From: Mycobacterium sp. Marseille-P9652
GTDB lineage: Bacteria > Actinomycetota > Actinomycetes > Mycobacteriales > Mycobacteriaceae
NCBI RefSeq assembly: GCF_902652685.1
Contig: NZ_CACRUY010000018.1
Location: 1-64,000 of the forward strand
Length of the DNA stretch: 64,000 nt
Direction: 5' to 3'
Every line of letters begins with the position of its first letter. The first letter of the stretch is position 1. The notes beneath the pieces were generated by a model. It was given only the letters and a program-made list of their open reading frames with translations, ran no database searches and was not told where the DNA came from. The position numbers were made by a program, and so were the translations under genes. Shown here one piece after another: positions 7,582 through 15,466 of this stretch.

Positions 7582-8475
7582 ATGGAAATCGGATTCGTGG
7601 GCCTGGGGAACATGGGCCGGGGCATGGCAGCCAACCTGATCAAGGCCGGTCACCACGTGATCGTCTATAACCGCTCCCCCGACAAGGCGGAGGCCCTCGC
7701 TCAGCAGGGGGCGACGGCCGCGCGGACGGTCGCGGAGGCCTGCGCCGGCGAGGTCGTGTTCACGATGTTGTCCGACGATTCGGCCGTCGAGGATGTGACG
7801 TTCGGTGAGGGCGGCATCGTGGCGTCGCTGAAGCCCGGCGCCACCCACGTCTCGTCGAGCACGATCAGCGTCGCCCTCTCGCAGCGCCTGGCGACCGCCC
7901 ACGCCGAAGCCGGCCAACACTATGCGTCGGCACCGGTATTCGGCAGGCCCGAGGCGGCCTCGGCGGCAAAGCTTTTCGTGATCGCCGCCGGCGACCCCGA
8001 GGTGCTGCGGCCGCTGTCCGAGCTCTTCGACGCGATCGGTCAGCGGACCTTCGTGGTGTCCGAGTTGCCCCATACCGCCAACCTGGTGAAGCTGAGCGGC
8101 AACTTCCTGATCGCCTCGGTGATCGAGAGCGTCGGCGAGGCGGTCGCGCTCGTCGGCAAGGGCGGGGTCGACAGGCAGCAGTACGTCGACATCCTCACCT
8201 CGACGCTGTTCGCCGCGCCGGCGTATCAGACGTACGGCGGGCTGATCGCCCGGCAAGAATTCGAGCCGGCCGGCTTCGCGGCCCGCCTGGGATACAAGGA
8301 CATTCGGCTGGCGCTGGCCGCCGCCGAGCAGCTCGAGGTGCCGCTGCCGTTGGCCAGCCTCCTGCATGACCGCTTCCTGACGCTGGTGGCGACCGGAGGG
8401 GGGAACCTGGACTGGTCGGCGGTCTCCACGCTGGCCGACCGGGACGCCGGGGTTCACTCAGACCAGTCCGCGTAA
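7582..8475 (+). CDS. 3-hydroxyisobutyrate dehydrogenase-family oxidoreductase
   Basis: The 297-residue protein belongs to the beta-hydroxyacid dehydrogenase family. It starts with the Rossmann motif GFVGLGNMGRGMAANL, has the substrate-binding region VSSSTIS...APVFGRPEAA, the conserved catalytic lysine in NLVKLSGNF, and the all-helical C-terminal domain ending around LGYKDIRLALAAAE. Family members oxidise 3-hydroxyisobutyrate, tartronate semialdehyde or related acids, and some are imine reductases. The HIBADH-type GxxGxGxMGxxMAxNL is intact. It is divergent from an SDR and its 3' end overlaps the next, convergent SDR gene by 18 bp. The substrate cannot be assigned. Confidence 0.83.
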   Translation: MEIGFVGLGNMGRGMAANLIKAGHHVIVYNRSPDKAEALAQQGATAARTVAEACAGEVVFTMLSDDSAVEDVTFGEGGIVASLKPGATHVSSSTISVALSQRLATAHAEAGQHYASAPVFGRPEAASAAKLFVIAAGDPEVLRPLSELFDAIGQRTFVVSELPHTANLVKLSGNFLIASVIESVGEAVALVGKGGVDRQQYVDILTSTLFAAPAYQTYGGLIARQEFEPAGFAARLGYKDIRLALAAAEQLEVPLPLASLLHDRFLTLVATGGGNLDWSAVSTLADRDAGVHSDQSA

Positions 8476-9288
8476 CCCCTCGGCCCCGAACGCCGGCTCG
8501 AGCATCGCGGAGAAGTCCGGCCCCCGTCGCAGGATGTGACCGCCGTCGACGTTGATGCACTGCCCGGTGATCCACGCGGCCGCGTCGCTCAGTAGGAACA
8601 TCACCAGGTTGGCGACGTCCTCGACCTCACCGGGCCGCGGCAGGGGGGTGCAGGTCGCGTAGTCCGCGCTCAGTTCCGGCGAATCGAGCACGGGCGCAAC
8701 GAGATCCGTGCGGATCAGGCCGGGACGGACGCTGTTGACGCGCACCCACGAGGGTCCGAGCTCGTCGGCGGCCAACTGCATCATGTGGTCGAGGGCCGAC
8801 TTGGTGACGCCGTAGGCGCCGAACCAGCGGTGGGTGTTGCTCGCCGCGATCGAGGAGATCCCGACGAAGGAACCCCCGCCGCCGCGCACCAGCTCGCGCG
8901 CGGCGTGCTTGAGCACGTACATGGTGCCGTTGACGTTGAGGTCGACGGTGCGCCGCCACGCCTCGGAGTCGATCTGGGTGATCGGGCCGATCGTCTCCGA
9001 CCCACCGGCGCAGTGCACCGCGCCGTGCAGCCGGCCCTGCCACGCCGTCGCGGCGTCCACCGCGCGGGCGGCCTCGTCCTCGTTGGTGATGTCGGCCGGC
9101 TCGTAACGGATCGCGCCGTCGCCCTCGCGCCGTTCGATGTCCTCGACGGCGGCGGCCAGCCGGTCGGGATTGCGGCCGACGATCATGACGTTCGCGCCGG
9201 CGGCGACGAGCCCGGCGGCGACACCCTTGCCGATCCCGCTGCCACCGCCCGTGACCAGGTACGTCCGGTTCTCGAAAGAAAGCTGCAC
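8458..9288 (-). CDS. SDR-family dehydrogenase with an upstream KstR box
   Basis: This 276-residue SDR has TGGGSGIGKG at residues 14-23, CAGG near 93, the catalytic Ser in GISSIAASN and the YGVTKSA Tyr-Lys pair. It starts at GTG 9288 behind GAGGAGC. A perfect KstR-type palindrome sits 22 bp upstream of the start, which suggests induction during sterol growth; an acyl-CoA or hydroxysteroid substrate is therefore plausible but not shown by the protein itself. A crotonase gene lies 75 bp upstream on the same strand. The gene overlaps a convergent dehydrogenase gene by 18 bp. Confidence 0.85.
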   Translation of the reverse strand: MQLSFENRTYLVTGGGSGIGKGVAAGLVAAGANVMIVGRNPDRLAAAVEDIERREGDGAIRYEPADITNEDEAARAVDAATAWQGRLHGAVHCAGGSETIGPITQIDSEAWRRTVDLNVNGTMYVLKHAARELVRGGGGSFVGISSIAASNTHRWFGAYGVTKSALDHMMQLAADELGPSWVRVNSVRPGLIRTDLVAPVLDSPELSADYATCTPLPRPGEVEDVANLVMFLLSDAAAWITGQCINVDGGHILRRGPDFSAMLEPAFGAEGLRGLV

Positions 9289-9309
9289 GCGAGCTCCTCA
9301 CGCCCAAAC

Positions 9310-9323
9310 TGAAACAGGTTCTA
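9310..9323. promoter_or_regulatory. KstR operator (perfect consensus)
   Basis: TGAAACAGGTTCTA fits TnnAACnnGTTnnA at every fixed position. It lies in the 75-bp gap between a crotonase gene and the SDR at 8458-9288, 22 bp before the SDR start. KstR is the TetR-type repressor of sterol uptake and side-chain genes. Confidence 0.7.
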
Positions 9324-9363
9324 GCATGCTGTCACACGCCAGACGGGCTCCGCCGAGCGAGGG

Positions 9364-10287
9364 CTAAGGGACGTCGCGGCGGGCGATCTGCGTCGGCTTG
9401 GCGTTGCGCCAGTCCTCGACGTCGGGCGGCAGGCCGACGGCGTACCGGTTCTCGTTGTGTGCGGCCCAGTGCGCGTGGCCCAGCTCGTGAATGTGGAACG
9501 CGTGACGCAGCGCCTCGGTGAAGCCCATCGCGTCCGAGGCGGCGTTGACCGAGTCCTTGACCAGCAGCGCCGCCATCGTCGGCCGATCGGCGATGCGCCG
9601 CGCGAACTCCAGTGTCTTCTCGGCCAACTCGTCGACCGGAAACACCTTGGACACCATGCCGAGCCGGTAAGCCTCGTCGGCGTCCAGCGAATCACCGGTC
9701 AGCAACAGCTCTTTCGCCTTCCGGGGGCCGAATTCCCAAGGGTGGGCGTAGTATTCGACGCCGGGCATCCCGAGTCGCACGGCTACCACGTCGCTGAACT
9801 TCGCGTTGTCGGCGGCCACGATGAGGTCGCATGCCCAGACGAGCATCAGGCCGGCCGAGATGGCGTTGCCCTGGACCTGGGCGATGGTGATCTTGCGCAG
9901 ATCCCGCCAGCGGCAGGTGTTTTGGAAGAAGTAGTGCCACTCCTGCAGGTAGATCTTCTCGGCGATCGGTTCGCGGGTGCCGCCGTTGATGCGAAAGCTC
10001 GGCAGCTGGCCGCGCTCGGCGATGGCCAGCTCCGAGCCCAGGTCGTGTCCCGCGGAGAAGTTGCGGCCGCGCGCCGCGAGGATGACCACGCGCACCGTGT
10101 CGTCGGCCTCGGCGCGCAGGAAGGCCTCGTCGAGCTGGATCAGCAGGCCGCGGCTTTGCGCGTTGTGGGCCTCGGGCCGGTTCAGCCAGATGCGGGCGAT
10201 GCGGCCCTCGTCGAGGGTCTCGTAGGTCACCAGCTCGTCGCCGTCGGCGGGGGACGCCTCGGACCCGGCCTGCTCGGAGAGCGTCAT
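9364..10287 (-). CDS. Enoyl-CoA hydratase/isomerase family protein
   Basis: The 307-residue crotonase has the two oxyanion-hole loops GRNFSAGHDLGSE and GNAISAGLMLVWACDLI and a C-terminal region with GFTEALRHAFHIHELGHAHW, rich in histidine. A 25-residue N-terminal extension precedes the first strand. Members of the superfamily hydrate, isomerise or cleave acyl-CoA thioesters. The usual hydratase glutamates are not obvious at the expected places, so isomerase or another activity is possible. It starts at ATG 10287 with GAGAAGG upstream. It lies just before the KstR-boxed SDR and could feed it, but has its own upstream inverted repeat. Confidence 0.82.
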   Translation of the reverse strand: MTLSEQAGSEASPADGDELVTYETLDEGRIARIWLNRPEAHNAQSRGLLIQLDEAFLRAEADDTVRVVILAARGRNFSAGHDLGSELAIAERGQLPSFRINGGTREPIAEKIYLQEWHYFFQNTCRWRDLRKITIAQVQGNAISAGLMLVWACDLIVAADNAKFSDVVAVRLGMPGVEYYAHPWEFGPRKAKELLLTGDSLDADEAYRLGMVSKVFPVDELAEKTLEFARRIADRPTMAALLVKDSVNAASDAMGFTEALRHAFHIHELGHAHWAAHNENRYAVGLPPDVEDWRNAKPTQIARRDVP

Positions 10288-10316
10288 TTGCGCACCTTCT
10301 CTCGGATCGGACTTGT

Positions 10317-10340
10317 TTACACATTACGGCCAGGGTGTAA
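10317..10340. promoter_or_regulatory. Inverted repeat, possible operator of the crotonase gene
   Basis: TTACAC (10317-10322) and GTGTAA (10335-10340) form an inverted repeat with a 12-bp spacer, centred about 40 bp upstream of the crotonase start in a short gap that is AT-richer than its surroundings. It differs from the KstR pattern. A TetR- or FadR-type regulator is a guess. Confidence 0.3.
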
Positions 10341-10390
10341 GCGAAACGCCCGCGGGGTGGAGGCCCTGGCGAGAGCCCTCGGAGGTCCGA

Positions 10391-11179
10391 TTAAACCGCG
10401 GTGACCGGCCTCCGGGAGATCGGCGCGAGCCGGTGGTCGCGGGTGAACAACAGCCGGACCAGGCCGAGGGCGACGACGACGGTCGTGGCGGCGACCGAAC
10501 CGAGGATGAGGAACATGACGACGGCCTGGACCAGCACCGCCTGCACCGGGGGGACGCCCGCGAGGATCAGGCCGGTCATGGCGCCCGGCAGGAACACCAG
10601 GCCGGTGGCCTTGGTGGTCTCGATCTGGGGCGAGATGGCCGACCGGAGCGCGGTCCGCAGGTAGGGGCCGGCGGCCTGCCGGGACGTCTGACCGAGCGCG
10701 AGCCTGGCCTCGACCTCGTCGCGTTTGTCGCGCAGCTCGTCGACGAGGCGCCGGGCCACCAGCACCATGGCCGTCATCGAGTTGCCGATCATCATCCCGG
10801 CGATCGGGACGAGGGTCCGCGCCTGCAGCGGGAACACGCGCATCCCGAAGATGACGCCCAAGGTGACGGCGGCCGCGGTGGCGAACGCCGCCATCGCCAG
10901 CGGCGCCAGCCTGGGCACCTCCGGGGCCCGTCGGCGCGCCACGTCCCCGGCGTACGCCACCATCGCGGCGACCCATGCCCACGACCACCACAGCGACCGG
11001 CCGGGCGCGAACAGCAGGGTGAGCGCACCGCCGACGAGCAGCAACTGGGCCAGGGCGCGGGCGGCCGCCCAGGCCAGCTGCCGCTCCAGGCCCAGGCGCT
11101 GCCAGACGGAGACGGCCGCGGCGACCGCGACCAGCGTCAGCGATGTCGCAAGGCCCACCCAGCCGACCTGACCGTTCAT
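10391..11179 (-). CDS. ABC transporter permease, FetB/UPF0014 family
   Basis: The 262-residue protein begins MNGQVGWVGLATSLTLVAVA and has about seven hydrophobic segments. The stretch ALAQLLLVGGALTLLF and the central GMMIGNSMTAMVLVARRL, with SAISPQIETTKATGLVFLPGAMTGLILAG later, are hallmarks of the FetB (YbbM) family, whose E. coli member is linked to iron export and peroxide resistance. It overlaps the ATPase gene by an ATGA junction, so the two are co-translated. The longer open frame upstream is read-through of the ATPase region. Membrane location is clear; the substrate (iron or another ion) is inferred from the family. Confidence 0.87.
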   Translation of the reverse strand: MNGQVGWVGLATSLTLVAVAAAVSVWQRLGLERQLAWAAARALAQLLLVGGALTLLFAPGRSLWWSWAWVAAMVAYAGDVARRRAPEVPRLAPLAMAAFATAAAVTLGVIFGMRVFPLQARTLVPIAGMMIGNSMTAMVLVARRLVDELRDKRDEVEARLALGQTSRQAAGPYLRTALRSAISPQIETTKATGLVFLPGAMTGLILAGVPPVQAVLVQAVVMFLILGSVAATTVVVALGLVRLLFTRDHRLAPISRRPVTAV

Positions 11180-11850
11180 CGGGGCCCCGACCGGACCGGC
11201 TCCAGCCCCAGGCTGCGGCCGCGCTCGATGTGCACGACCCGGTCGGCGGCCCGCTCGACCTGTGCCGCGTCGTGGGTGACCCACAGGGCGGGCGTCCCGT
11301 CGGCGGCCAGGTCCCGCACCGCGCGCTCGATCGCGGCGGCCGCTTCCGCGTCGACGGCCGACGTGGGCTCGTCCAGGAGCAACACGTCCGGTCGCGCCAT
11401 CAGGGTGCGCGCGAGGCACACCCGCTGCGCCTCGCCGCCCGACAGCGCGGTCGCGTCGCGGTCCAGCCACGACCCCGTCAGCGCCACCCGCTCCAGCAAC
11501 TCGCGCATCCGAGCGTCCGACGCGTCGGGGTCGGCGGGCCGCAGGTTGTCGGCCACGGTCCCGGGAAACGGCGTCGGACGCTGGAAGCACATGCCTACCC
11601 GCCGCCGCAACCCCAACGGGTCGACGTCCGCGATGTCGTCGCCGCGGAACAGCACCCGCCCGCTCGTCGGCACCTCCAGCCGGTTGCACAACCGCAGCAT
11701 CGTCGACTTCCCGGAGCCCGACGGCCCGAACACGGCCGTCACGCCCTGCCCGGGAATCGTGACCGTCAGTCCGTCGAGGGCACGCGTCCCGTCGCGCTCC
11801 ACCACCACGTCGACGAAGTCGAACACCAAGTCCTCACCCCCGCCCGCCAT
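11176..11850 (-). CDS. ABC transporter ATP-binding protein, FetA-like
   Basis: The 224-residue ATPase has Walker A GPSGSGKST near residue 40, a Q-loop (CFQRPTPFP), signature LSGGEAQRVCLARTL, Walker B VLLLDEPTSAVD and the switch histidine in WVTHDAAQ. It is one domain, as in FetA/YbbL. The ATG at 11850 is preferred over a TTG 36 bases upstream; it places the first strand (LVFDFVDVVVE) at the usual distance. With the permease that overlaps it by four bases it should form a complete exporter or importer without a binding protein. It reads away from the divergent Rv3489-otsA block. Confidence 0.87.
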   Translation of the reverse strand: MAGGGEDLVFDFVDVVVERDGTRALDGLTVTIPGQGVTAVFGPSGSGKSTMLRLCNRLEVPTSGRVLFRGDDIADVDPLGLRRRVGMCFQRPTPFPGTVADNLRPADPDASDARMRELLERVALTGSWLDRDATALSGGEAQRVCLARTLMARPDVLLLDEPTSAVDAEAAAAIERAVRDLAADGTPALWVTHDAAQVERAADRVVHIERGRSLGLEPVRSGPR

Positions 11851-11927
11851 CCTGCCCGAGATCCGGCGGGCCGCCCACCCCGCCAAGACCCCTGCGGCCG
11901 GGCAAAACGGTCGCCTACAGTTGTGTC

Positions 11928-12092
11928 ATGCCTACGAAATCTGACCCGGCCGAGATCGGCGACGTGGAGCCGGTGGCCGACAGCACCGCAAGCCAGGCGC
12001 GGCGAGTCGTGGCGGCCTACGCCACCGACGCCGACGAATGCCGCGTGTTCCTGTCCATGCTCGGTATCGGACCGGCGAAACTCGACACCTAA
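11928..12092 (+). CDS. Small conserved protein, Rv3489-like
   Basis: The 54-residue frame runs from ATG 11928 to TAA 12090-12092, and the otsA ATG follows without a gap. Its position before otsA and its size match M. tuberculosis Rv3489. The protein is soluble, with an acidic first half (EIGDVEPVADS) and an Ala/Arg helix, ending FLSMLGIGPAKLDT. The single cysteine is in DECRVF. No function is known to me. Direct abutment with otsA suggests co-translation and perhaps a role linked to trehalose synthesis, which is inference. Confidence 0.75.
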   Translation: MPTKSDPAEIGDVEPVADSTASQARRVVAAYATDADECRVFLSMLGIGPAKLDT

Positions 12093-13571
12093 ATGGCTCC
12101 CGCGCGAGGGAGACGGCCGGCAGGTTCCCGCTTCGGGAACTCCGACTTCGTCGTGGTCGCCAACCGATTGCCGGTGGACCAGGAACGGCTCCCCGACGGC
12201 ACGACCGCCTGGAAACGCAGCCCCGGCGGACTGGTCACGGCCCTGGAACCGCTGCTGCGTCGCCGGCGCGGAGCCTGGGTCGGGTGGCCCGGTGTCGCGA
12301 GCGAGGAGACCGACGTCGACGACGAGCCGGTCGTCCAGGACGACATCGAGCTCCACCCGGTCCGCCTCTCCGCCGACGACATCGCGGAGTACTACGAGGG
12401 ATTTTCCAACGCCACCCTCTGGCCGCTCTATCACGACGTCATCGTCAAGCCCCTCTACCACCGGGAATGGTGGGACCGCTACGTCGACGTCAACCGCCGC
12501 TTCGCCGAGGCCACATCGCGCGCGGCCGCCGAGGGCGCGACGGTGTGGGTGCAGGATTACCAGCTGCAACTGGTCCCGAAGATGCTGCGCGAACTGCGGC
12601 CCGACCTCACGATCGGCTTCTTCCTGCACATCCCGTTCCCGCCGGTCGAGCTCTTCATGCAGCTGCCCTGGCGCACCGAGATCACCGAAGGTCTGCTCGG
12701 CGCCGACCTCGTCGGGTTCCATCTCGCCGGCGGCGCCCAGAACTTCCTGATCCTGTCCCGGCGGTTGATCGGCGCCAACACGTCACGGGGGTCGGTCGGG
12801 GTGCGCTCCCGCTTCGGGGAGGTCGATCTGGGGTCGCGCACCGTGCGCGTCGGCGCCTTCCCCATCTCCATCGACTCCACCGCGCTCGACCACTCGGCCC
12901 GCCACCGCGATGTGCGCCGCCGCGCCCGCGAGATCCGTGCCGAACTCGGCAACCCGCGCAAGATCCTGCTCGGCGTCGACCGGCTCGACTACACCAAGGG
13001 CATCGACGTCCGGCTGAAGGCTTTCTCCGAGCTGCTCGCCGAGGGCCGCGCCAAGCGCGACGACACGGTCCTGATCCAGCTGGCGACTCCGAGCCGCGAA
13101 CGCGTGGAGAGCTATCAGCTGCTGCGCAGCGAGATCGAGCGGGAGGTCGGCCACATCAACGGTGAGTACGCCGAGGTCGGACACCCGGTGGTGCACTACC
13201 TGCACCGCCCGGTGCCCCGCAACGAACTCATCGCGTTCTTCGTGGCCGCCGACGTCATGCTCGTCACCCCGCTGCGTGACGGGATGAACCTGGTCGCCAA
13301 GGAGTACGTCGCCTGCCGCAGCGACCTCGGCGGCGCGCTCGTGCTGAGCGAATTCACCGGTGCGGCAGCCGAACTCCGGGCCGCCTACCTGGTCAACCCG
13401 CACGACACCGAGGGCGTCAAGGACGCGATCGAGGCCGCGCTCGGCCAGACGGTGGAGGAGGGCCGGCGCCGGATGCGGTCGCTGCGGCGGCAGGTGCTCG
13501 CGCACGACGTGGACAGGTGGGCGCGTTCGTTCCTCGACGCGCTCGCGGAATCGCACCCGCACCGCGACTGA
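12093..13571 (+). CDS. otsA: Trehalose-6-phosphate synthase OtsA
   Basis: The 492-residue GT20 enzyme joins a nucleoside-diphospho-glucose and glucose 6-phosphate to make trehalose 6-phosphate, the first step of the OtsA-OtsB route. Visible motifs are VVVANRLPV, the GGLVTAL loop, [37 protein letters not shown] and the donor-binding [16 protein letters not shown]. Sequence and length agree closely with M. tuberculosis Rv3490 (500 residues). In mycobacteria trehalose is essential for mycolate carriers and stress protection. The ATG at 12093 abuts the stop of the Rv3489-like gene. No trehalose phosphatase gene is adjacent. Confidence 0.96.
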   Translation: MAPARGRRPAGSRFGNSDFVVVANRLPVDQERLPDGTTAWKRSPGGLVTALEPLLRRRRGAWVGWPGVASEETDVDDEPVVQDDIELHPVRLSADDIAEYYEGFSNATLWPLYHDVIVKPLYHREWWDRYVDVNRRFAEATSRAAAEGATVWVQDYQLQLVPKMLRELRPDLTIGFFLHIPFPPVELFMQLPWRTEITEGLLGADLVGFHLAGGAQNFLILSRRLIGANTSRGSVGVRSRFGEVDLGSRTVRVGAFPISIDSTALDHSARHRDVRRRAREIRAELGNPRKILLGVDRLDYTKGIDVRLKAFSELLAEGRAKRDDTVLIQLATPSRERVESYQLLRSEIEREVGHINGEYAEVGHPVVHYLHRPVPRNELIAFFVAADVMLVTPLRDGMNLVAKEYVACRSDLGGALVLSEFTGAAAELRAAYLVNPHDTEGVKDAIEAALGQTVEEGRRRMRSLRRQVLAHDVDRWARSFLDALAESHPHRD

Positions 13572-13639
13572 CTGGCCTCAAGCCATGGTGTTGGCGCGCA
13601 AACGCTGTGATACTCGATGCAGCGTGAAGGGAGGGCACC

Positions 13640-14218
13640 ATGGACATCCGTCGCACGCTGGCCGCGGGTGCCGGCGTCTGCTCGGTGTTGGCGATGGGGT
13701 TCGCGCTCGAGTCGGGCGATCCGGCGAAAGCGGTCGCCCCACCTGCCGACGGCACCTACACCCTCAATGAGGCGGGCGCGTCCGGGGTGAAGTGGACGAT
13801 CGGCGTGCTGTGCGACCAGGTCAACGGAAGCCGTTACTACAAGGACTATTCCAATCCCGACATCATGGCCGACTTCTGCGCCTTGAACGTCGTCAGTTCC
13901 ACGGATGAGCAGATCAGCCAGCAGGACAAGGTCCAGAACTTCAGCGGACGGGCCCGGCTGGTCAGCGGGCTGTGGACCTTCAAGGTCGACAAGGCGGACG
14001 GGGTGTCGTGCCCCGGCGGCGGCACCGGGTCGTCCAGTGAGACCTACGCGTTCGACAACGAGAGCCTCGCCGGCACGCACACCATCGTGCACGGGGCCGT
14101 CTGTGGCCTGCAGCCGGCGATGACCAAGCGGCCGTTCTCGTTGGTGCTCAGCGGACCGCCGCCGAGCCCGATAGAGCGCTACCCGTTGCGCTGCAACGAC
14201 ATTGCGATGTGCTTTTAG
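13640..14218 (+). CDS. Exported conserved protein, Rv3491-like
   Basis: The 192-residue protein starts at ATG 13640 behind AAGGGAGGG. Its first 30 residues form a signal peptide (MDIRRTLAAGAGVCSVLAMG onward) with a likely cleavage after the Ala-Val-Ala region. The mature part has several cysteines, including a terminal CNDIAMCF, so disulfides are likely. Size and position directly after otsA match M. tuberculosis Rv3491 (192 residues). It ends four bases from the convergent stop of the last mce4-locus gene, so it marks the boundary of that operon. No domain of known function is seen. Confidence 0.82.
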   Translation: MDIRRTLAAGAGVCSVLAMGFALESGDPAKAVAPPADGTYTLNEAGASGVKWTIGVLCDQVNGSRYYKDYSNPDIMADFCALNVVSSTDEQISQQDKVQNFSGRARLVSGLWTFKVDKADGVSCPGGGTGSSSETYAFDNESLAGTHTIVHGAVCGLQPAMTKRPFSLVLSGPPPSPIERYPLRCNDIAMCF

Positions 14219-14222
14219 AGCC

Positions 14223-14723
14223 CTAGATCGGCGTGATGTAGGAGATCAGCCACTGCTTGCCGATCTTCTTGAAGTCCACCCGCAGGCGGCTGCCGTCGTA
14301 CAGCGGCTGCCGTGACTTGTCGGTGACCGTGCGGTTCATGTAGACCATCACCGACGCCGAATCCCGCTTGGCGGTCATCACTCCCACGCCGACGACGTTG
14401 GCCTGGACGACCACTTCGCGCTTCTTGGCCTCCGGGATGATCTGCGTGTTGGCGCTCTTCTTGAACTCCTGGCGATAGTCCGGCGTCAGCAACGGATACG
14501 CGTCGGCCAGGCTGCGCTCGACGGTCTGGTAGTCGTAGGCGAACACCTCCGGTATCCGCTTGGCGGCCAGCCCGGGCAACACCGCCCGCGCGGCCTGCTC
14601 GTCCCGGGTCTGCACCCGGTCCCAGTAGAACCAGCCGGCCGCGGCCGACAGCCCGACGATGCCCGCCACCAGCAGGCATCCCGCCACGGCGACCAGCCAC
14701 CTTCGCAACCGCGGCCAGCGCAT
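14223..14723 (-). CDS. Mce-associated membrane protein (Rv3492c-like)
   Basis: The 166-residue protein has a basic N-terminus, one membrane helix at about residues 10-32 and an extracytoplasmic NTF2-like domain (SLADAYPLLTPDYRQEFKK, then VMVYMNRTVTDKS and VDFKKIGKQWLISYITPI). This is the Mam/Omam pattern of proteins encoded at the end of mce operons, and the locus equals Rv3492c. Such proteins stabilise Mce complexes; OrfamA/OmamA-type proteins are needed for cholesterol uptake. The start overlaps the stop of the preceding gene by ATGA. It is the last gene of the mce4 operon. Confidence 0.88.
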   Translation of the reverse strand: MRWPRLRRWLVAVAGCLLVAGIVGLSAAAGWFYWDRVQTRDEQAARAVLPGLAAKRIPEVFAYDYQTVERSLADAYPLLTPDYRQEFKKSANTQIIPEAKKREVVVQANVVGVGVMTAKRDSASVMVYMNRTVTDKSRQPLYDGSRLRVDFKKIGKQWLISYITPI

Positions 14724-15466
14724 CAGTTGCCCCCGTCGGGATACTTCAGGTCGTAGCCGGTCATCTGCCCGGTCTGCTCGTCTTCGTGCACGATGACGCG
14801 CAGCCGATAGGGCATCGACGGCTTGTTGACCCCGTCGATGTCGGCGACCGTCACCCGCACCGACACCAGCACCGAGGCGTTGTTGGTGACCGCGTCGATC
14901 CCCTCGAGGGCGGCGCCGTTGACGACGGCCTCCGAGGTCGCGTTGGTCGATCGGAACAGCCCCTTGAGGTTCTCGATGTTGTTGTTGGCGCCCAGCATGC
15001 CGCGCAGGGGCCCGCTGGTGCCGTTGTAGAACCGGTTGACGCTGTCGTCGATGTTGTCCTGCTTGTAGCTGAACATGTTCACGACCGTCTGGGTTGCGGT
15101 GTCGACGAAGCGCTGGTCGCGCGCCTGTTCGGCGTTGGCGTGCCGTTGCTGCCCGACGAGCGCGACCACGCACGCGGCCAGGGCCCCGACCGCCACCAGT
15201 GCGACGGCGAAGGCGATCGAGGCGACGAGGGTCCGGTGCGGCCGCCGTCGCGGCGGCGGCTTGACCGGCTTGAGTTGCTTGGCGCCCTTGCCAGTTTGCT
15301 TGGCCGCCGGCTTGGGGGCGACGTCGACCGCGACCGTCGCGGGCTCGGCGGGTTCGTTCCGGGCCGGGCCCGCCGCGCGGGACGCCCGGCGGCGGACGCG
15401 CCGCGCCGGCTCGGCCTCGTCCTTCGCGTCCCGCACCGTTTCGTCGGTGACTGCCTGGTCCGTCAC
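14723..15466 (-). CDS. Mce-associated membrane protein (Rv3493c-like)
   Basis: The 247-residue protein has a long charged cytosolic N-terminus (about 80 residues rich in Arg, Ala and Pro), one membrane helix (LVASIAFAVALVAVGALAACV) and an outer domain of the same NTF2-like type as its neighbour, with FVDTATQTVVNMFSYKQDN and VSVRVTVADIDGVN. It corresponds to Rv3493c. It begins at GTG 15466, sharing one base with the mce4F stop codon, and ends in an ATGA overlap with the next gene. It likely assists assembly or stability of the Mce4 importer; this is inferred from the family. Confidence 0.88.
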   Translation of the reverse strand: MTDQAVTDETVRDAKDEAEPARRVRRRASRAAGPARNEPAEPATVAVDVAPKPAAKQTGKGAKQLKPVKPPPRRRPHRTLVASIAFAVALVAVGALAACVVALVGQQRHANAEQARDQRFVDTATQTVVNMFSYKQDNIDDSVNRFYNGTSGPLRGMLGANNNIENLKGLFRSTNATSEAVVNGAALEGIDAVTNNASVLVSVRVTVADIDGVNKPSMPYRLRVIVHEDEQTGQMTGYDLKYPDGGN

